This document shows positions 15,330 through 19,082 of a stretch of 19,082 bases of DNA, in pieces (positions within the stretch are counted from its first letter, which is position 1; every line of letters begins with the position of its first letter). Origin of the DNA: Ferrovibrio sp964429465 (GTDB lineage Bacteria; Pseudomonadota; Alphaproteobacteria; Ferrovibrionales; Ferrovibrionaceae). The notes under the pieces were generated by a model, which worked only from the letters and a program-made list of their open reading frames with translations, had not been told where the DNA came from and did no database searches. The translations under genes were made by a program, and so were the position numbers. Location of the stretch: contig CAYSCA010000043.1 in the NCBI GenBank assembly GCA_964429465.1, positions 1 through 19,082 of the forward strand, given 5' to 3'.

Positions 15330-16728
15330 TCAGATATTGATCGTGCGGCCGTCGACGGCCAGCGCCGCTTCCTTCACCGCTTCGCTCAGGCCCGGATGGG
15401 CGTGGCAGGTGCGGTAGACATCTTCGGCGGAGGCGCCGAACTCGATCGCCATCACCAGCTCCTGGACCAGATGTCCGGCATCGGCGCCGATGATGTGGCA
15501 GCCGAGCACCCGTTTGGTCTTCTCGTCTTCCAGGATCTTGACGAAGCCGTCGGTCATGGTCATGGCACGGGCGCGGGCATTGGCGCTGAAGGGGAACTTG
15601 CCGGCCTTGTAGNNNNNNNNNNTTCAGCTCTTCCTCGGTCTTGCCGACGCTCGCCACTTCCGGCCAGGTGTAAACGACGGCCGGAATGGCGTCGTAATTG
15701 ATATGCGGCTTCTGGCCGGCCAGCAGCTCGGCCAGCACCACGCCCTCTTCCTCCGCCTTGTGCGCCAGCATGGCGCCGGCGATGCAGTCGCCGATGGCGT
15801 AGACGCCCTTGGCCGTGGTCTGGAAATGGCCGTCGGTCTTGACCCGACCGCGCTCGTCGAGCTGCACGCCGGCCGCCTCGAGGCCCAGACCCGCGGTATA
15901 GGGGCGACGGCCGATCGAGACCAGCACGACATCTGCCTTCATCTCCTCCGCTGCGCCGCCGGCCGCCGGCTCGAGCGTCAGGGTCACGCCGCCCTTGGCG
16001 GTCTTCGCCGAGGTTACCTTGGTGGAGAGTTTGAACTTCAGGCCCTGCTTGGCGAAGATCCGCTGCGCCTGCTTGGACACCTCGCCGTCATTGGTCGGCA
16101 GGATGCGGTCGAGGAATTCCACCACCGTCACATCGGCGCCGAGCCGGCTCCAGACCGAGCCGAGCTCCAGCCCGATCACGCCGCCGCCGATCACCACCAT
16201 GGTCTTCGGCACCGCGCCGAGCGCAATCGCGCCGGTGGAGGAGACAATCTGCTTCTCGTCGATCTCGATGCCCTTCAGCGGGGTGACTTCCGAGCCGGTG
16301 GCGATCACGATGTTCTTGGCCGAATAGGTGCCCTTCGACTCGCCGCTCACCTCCACCTTGCCGCCGCCCAGCAGCTTGCCGGCACCCTTCAGCCAGGTGA
16401 TCTTGTTCTTCTTGAACAGGAACTCGATGCCCTTGTTCGACGAGCTCACCACGCTCTGCTTCTGCGCCATCATGGCGGCAAGGTCGAGGTCGAGCTTGGC
16501 CGCCTTGATGCCGTGCTGGGCGAAGCCATGCGCGGCATTGTGATAGAGCTCGGAGGAATGCAGCAGGGCCTTGGACGGGATGCAGCCGACATTGGTGCAG
16601 GTGCCGCCAAGCCCGGGATCCTTCTCCACCACCGCGGTCTTCATCCCGAGCTGGGCGCAGCGGATCGCCATGGTGTAGCCGCCCGGGCCGGCGCCGATGA
16701 TGATGATGTCGAAAGCCTGCTCGCTCAT
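15330..16728 (-). CDS. lpd: Dihydrolipoyl dehydrogenase (E3), interrupted by an assembly gap
   Basis: The FAD-dependent E3 subunit of 2-oxoacid dehydrogenase complexes, reoxidising dihydrolipoamide with NAD+. From the ATG at 16728 (GGAG about eight bases upstream), the FAD motif IIIGAGPGGY is followed by redox cysteines 44 and 49 (GGTCTNVGCIPS), the NAD motif at residues 181-186 (VIGGGVIGLELG) and the central domain up to GKTEEEL. Ten N at 15613-15622 interrupt the gene, and the rest (YKAGKFPFSANARARAM and the interface domain ending DGRTINI) resumes in another frame. The active-site dyad HAHPGLSE is intact, with Gly where Thr is usual. The shift is explained by an N run of the wrong length, so this is not a pseudogene. 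It is last in the operon after sucB. Confidence 0.95.
15613..15622. other. Run of 10 N (assembly gap) inside lpd
   Basis: The upstream coding part ends two bases into a codon and the downstream part resumes on the third base of a codon, so the true missing length must be a multiple of three. Ten is not, so this is a placeholder. Family comparison (a segment like KAAGxAY between EEL and YK) suggests about 15 missing bases. Confidence 0.9.
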
Positions 16729-16786
16729 GGCTTACTCCGAAGTCTCTGATTGTCTGGAAATGTCGCTGACGGGCCGCAAAAGCAAG

Positions 16787-16806
16787 GGCGGGCCCGAAGG
16801 CCCGCC
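16787..16806 (-). terminator. UUCG-loop hairpin between sucB and lpd
   Basis: GGCGGGCC (16787-16794) and GGCCCGCC (16799-16806) form a perfect 8-bp stem. On the minus strand the loop is TTCG, a very stable tetraloop, and it is followed by CTTGCTTTTGCGG. It lies eight bases after the sucB stop and about 58 bases before the lpd start. It may partly terminate transcription or protect the 3' end of a sucAB message. Confidence 0.6.
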
Positions 16807-16814
16807 GCACGAAC

Positions 16815-18044
16815 TCACATCTCGAACAGCAGGCGCTGCGGGTCTTCGATGTTTTCCTTCACCCGCACCAGGAAGCTGACCGCCTCGCGGCCGTCGATGA
16901 TGCGGTGATCGTAGGTCAGCGCCAGATACATCATCGGCCGGATCACCACCTGGCCGTTGATCGCCATCGGGCGCTCCTGGATCTTGTGCATGCCGAGGAT
17001 GGCCGATTGCGGCGGGTTGATGATCGGCGTCGACATCAGCGAGCCGAACACGCCGCCATTGGAGATGCTGAAGGTGCCGCCCTGCAGCTCGTCGATGCCG
17101 AGCTTGCCGTCGCGGGCGCGCTTGCCGAAATCGCCGATCGTCTTCTCGATGCCGGCGAACGACAGCTGGTCGGCATCGCGGATCACCGGCACGACCAGGC
17201 CGGTCGGCGTCGAGACGGCGCAGCCGATATTGTAGTAGTTCTTGAAGACGATCTCGTCGCCCTCGATCTCGGCATTCACCGCCGGGAATTCCTTCAGCGC
17301 CTGCACGCAGGCCTTGACGAAGAAGGACATGAAGCCGAGCCGGACGCCGTGCTTCTTCTCGAAGCCGTCGACATAGGTCTTGCGCGCCGCCATCAGCGCG
17401 GTCATGTCGACTTCGTTGAAGGTGGTGAGCAGGGCCGCGGTATTCTGGGCTTCCTTCAGGCGGCGCGCGATGACCTGGCGCAGCTTGGACATGCGCTGGC
17501 GCTCTTCGCGCTCGGCATTGGCGCGCGGGCCGGCCGGCACGGCGGGCCGGGCGGCCGGAGCGGCGCCGCCGCCGCTGAGCAGATCCATCACGTCGCCCTT
17601 GGTGACGCGGCCACCCTTGCCCGAGCCGGAAACGCCCGAGACATCGACGCCCTTCTCGGCCGCCAGCTTGGCCGCGGCGGGCAAAGCCTGACCGGCGGCG
17701 GAGCCCGCCTGCGTGGCGGCGGGCTTGCCGGCAGCGGCAGGCGCCGGCGCGACATTGTCAGGCGCCTTCGCGGCAGCCGGCTTCGCGGCCGGCTTGGCCG
17801 CGCCCGCGCCGGGTGTGATCGTCGCCAGCAGGTCGCCGACCTGCACGGTGGCGCCCTCAGCCGCCAGCACCTCGCCGAGCGTACCGGCTTCCGGTGCGTT
17901 GACCTCGACGGTCACCTTGTCGGTCTCCAGTTCGACCAGCAACTGGTCGCGGGCGACTGCCTCGCCGGCCTTCGCCGACCATTTGCCGACGGTGGCCTCG
18001 GAGATCGATTCCGCGAGCTGCGGGACGCGGATTTCAACTGCCAT
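16815..18044 (-). CDS. sucB: 2-oxoglutarate dehydrogenase E2, dihydrolipoyllysine succinyltransferase
   Basis: The 409-residue core subunit of the OGDH complex, transferring the succinyl group from E1 to CoA. A single lipoyl domain covers residues 1-78 with the lipoylated Lys43 (ETDKVTVE). An Ala/Pro-rich flexible linker follows (79-119), then the E3/E1-binding domain at 121-156 (LPAAAKLAAEKGVDVSG and GKGGRVTKGDV) and a second linker. The catalytic domain from about 180 has His380 and Asp384 (YDHRIIDG). MAVEIRVPQLAESISEA and the single lipoyl domain favour the succinyl- over the acetyltransferase, as does the sucA neighbour. The ATG at 18044 has a GA-rich ribosome-binding site (AAGGGAAG). It starts 39 bases after the sucA stop. 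Confidence 0.97.
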   Translation of the reverse strand: MAVEIRVPQLAESISEATVGKWSAKAGEAVARDQLLVELETDKVTVEVNAPEAGTLGEVLAAEGATVQVGDLLATITPGAGAAKPAAKPAAAKAPDNVAPAPAAAGKPAATQAGSAAGQALPAAAKLAAEKGVDVSGVSGSGKGGRVTKGDVMDLLSGGGAAPAARPAVPAGPRANAEREERQRMSKLRQVIARRLKEAQNTAALLTTFNEVDMTALMAARKTYVDGFEKKHGVRLGFMSFFVKACVQALKEFPAVNAEIEGDEIVFKNYYNIGCAVSTPTGLVVPVIRDADQLSFAGIEKTIGDFGKRARDGKLGIDELQGGTFSISNGGVFGSLMSTPIINPPQSAILGMHKIQERPMAINGQVVIRPMMYLALTYDHRIIDGREAVSFLVRVKENIEDPQRLLFEM

Positions 18045-18083
18045 GGTTCAACTTCCCTTCTAAAACGCCTCTCGGCGTGATCG

Positions 18084-19082
18084 TCACGCCGTCAGGGCCT
18101 CATCGACCAGCTTGGCCTGCTGCTGGTTATGCTTGCTCATCAGGCCGGTGGCCGGCGAAGCCGCCTCGACGCGGCCGGCATAGAGCGGCCGCTTCATCTT
18201 CATGTTGAGTTCGGTCAGCGTCGCCTCGATATGGGGCTCGATGAACGACCAGGCGCCCATGTTCTTCGGCTCTTCCTGGCACCAGACCACGGTCTTGGCA
18301 TTCTTGTAGCGGCTGAGCTCGGCGATCAGCGCCTTGCGCGGGAACGGATAGAGCTGCTCCAGCCGCAGGATCACGGTATCCTTGATCTCGCGCTTCTGGC
18401 GCTCCTCGAACAGGTCGTAATAGACCTTGCCGGTGCACAGGATGACGCGCTTGATCTTGGCGTCGTCATGCGGCGCATCGTCCCACAGCACGCGATGGAA
18501 GCTGGAACCCGGCCCCATCTCGCCCAGCTTGGAGACCGCCAGCTTGTGCCGCAGCAGCGACTTCGGCGTCATCAGGATCAGCGGCTTGCGGAACTTGCGG
18601 TGGATCTGCCGGCGCAGGATGTGGAAGTAGTTGGCCGGCGTGGTGCAGTTCGCCACCTGCATGTTGTCTTCGGCGCAGAGCTGCAGGAAGCGCTCGAGCC
18701 GGGCCGAGCTGTGTTCCGGGCCCTGGCCCTCATAGCCGTGCGGCAGCAGCACGGCGAGGCCCGACATGCGCATCCACTTGGCCTCGCCCGAGGAGATGAA
18801 CTGGTCGAACACCACCTGGGCGCCGTTGGCGAAATCGCCGAACTGGCCTTCCCACATCACCAGCGCCTTGGGCTCCGCCAGGCTGTAGCCGTATTCGTAG
18901 CCGAGCACGGCGGCTTCCGACAGCAGGCTGTCGATCACCTCGTAATTGGCCTGGCCCTCGGCGATATGGTTGAGCGGCACATAGCGCTCTTCGGTCTGCT
19001 GGTCGTGCCAGACGCTGTGGCGCTGGCTGAAGGTGCCGCGACCGCAATCCTGGCCCGACAGCCGCACGCCATAGCCTTCCAG
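18084..19082 (-). CDS. sucA: 2-oxoglutarate dehydrogenase E1 component (5' partial)
   Basis: The reading frame is open through the window end, so only the C-terminal 332 residues are seen. E1 is the thiamine-diphosphate-dependent decarboxylase of the TCA-cycle OGDH complex. The visible part covers the transketolase-like pyrimidine domain and the C-terminal domain: RLSGQDCGRGTFSQRH, ERYVPLNHIAEGQA, EYGYSLAEPKALVMWEGQFGDFANGAQ, LLPHGYEGQGPEHSSARLERFLQLC and the terminal WCQEEPKNMGAWSF. All are strongly conserved in E1o and differ from pyruvate dehydrogenase E1. The start and the operon promoter lie beyond the window. sucB follows on the same strand. Confidence 0.97.
   Translation of the reverse strand: MEGYGVRLSGQDCGRGTFSQRHSVWHDQQTEERYVPLNHIAEGQANYEVIDSLLSEAAVLGYEYGYSLAEPKALVMWEGQFGDFANGAQVVFDQFISSGEAKWMRMSGLAVLLPHGYEGQGPEHSSARLERFLQLCAEDNMQVANCTTPANYFHILRRQIHRKFRKPLILMTPKSLLRHKLAVSKLGEMGPGSSFHRVLWDDAPHDDAKIKRVILCTGKVYYDLFEERQKREIKDTVILRLEQLYPFPRKALIAELSRYKNAKTVVWCQEEPKNMGAWSFIEPHIEATLTELNMKMKRPLYAGRVEAASPATGLMSKHNQQQAKLVDEALTA

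Noticed and set aside
16905..18080. A 391-codon plus-strand frame opposite sucB.
   Set aside because: It is His-, Arg- and Gln-rich with no domain. sucB has its lipoyl lysine and catalytic His/Asp in place.

Overview
The window is a high-GC chromosomal segment that looks like an alphaproteobacterium, probably from the Rhodospirillales or a nearby order. The reasons are the sucA-sucB-lpd order, the DUF484-xerC pair beside fsa and priA, a DUF3750 protein, and protein sequences of alphaproteobacterial character. This placement is inference from recognised families, not a tree. Gene density is very high and no gap longer than 300 bases lacks a gene. I saw no tRNA, rRNA, CRISPR array, insertion sequence or prophage.

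Layout. (1) 1-2179, plus strand: the 3' part of a double-ATPase peptide/nickel-type ABC transporter gene, followed 10 bases later by a GhrA-like D-2-hydroxyacid dehydrogenase. A 95-bp palindromic element (2190-2284) separates them from the next, convergent unit. (2) 2324-4998, minus strand: priA (replication restart helicase), then a small lipoprotein with its own likely promoter. (3) 5108-7445, plus strand: fsa, a DUF484 protein and xerC, tightly packed with overlaps. (4) 7543-8352, plus strand: a membrane-anchored DUF3750 protein, possibly on a near-leaderless transcript. (5) 8501-11000, plus strand: a complete bufferin-type operon of bufA1 (DUF2282 precursor with four cysteines), bufB (DUF692, multinuclear non-heme iron oxygenase), bufC (DUF2063 partner) and a DoxX-family membrane protein. 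(6) 10982-13779, minus strand: an MFS transporter, an 85-residue unknown protein and an M20 amidohydrolase. The amidohydrolase gene overlaps the doxX-like gene tail to tail by 19 bases. (7) 13880-15229, plus strand: an exported alpha/beta hydrolase with a Tat-like signal and lipobox. (8) 15330-19082, minus strand: the 2-oxoglutarate dehydrogenase operon, sucA (cut by the window end), sucB and lpd. lpd contains a run of 10 N that breaks its frame.

The most interesting locus is the bufferin operon. The family is known: small secreted precursors are modified on cysteines by the BufB/BufC pair and bind copper or other metals as protection against metal stress. This copy has all the core parts plus DoxX, no regulator in the window, and a 5' leader whose interleaved inverted repeats could form a pseudoknot or two exclusive hairpins. 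One of those arms covers the bufA1 ribosome-binding site. That leader is the observation least explained by known features. The remaining genes are housekeeping (priA, xerC, the OGDH complex) or ordinary accessory metabolism.
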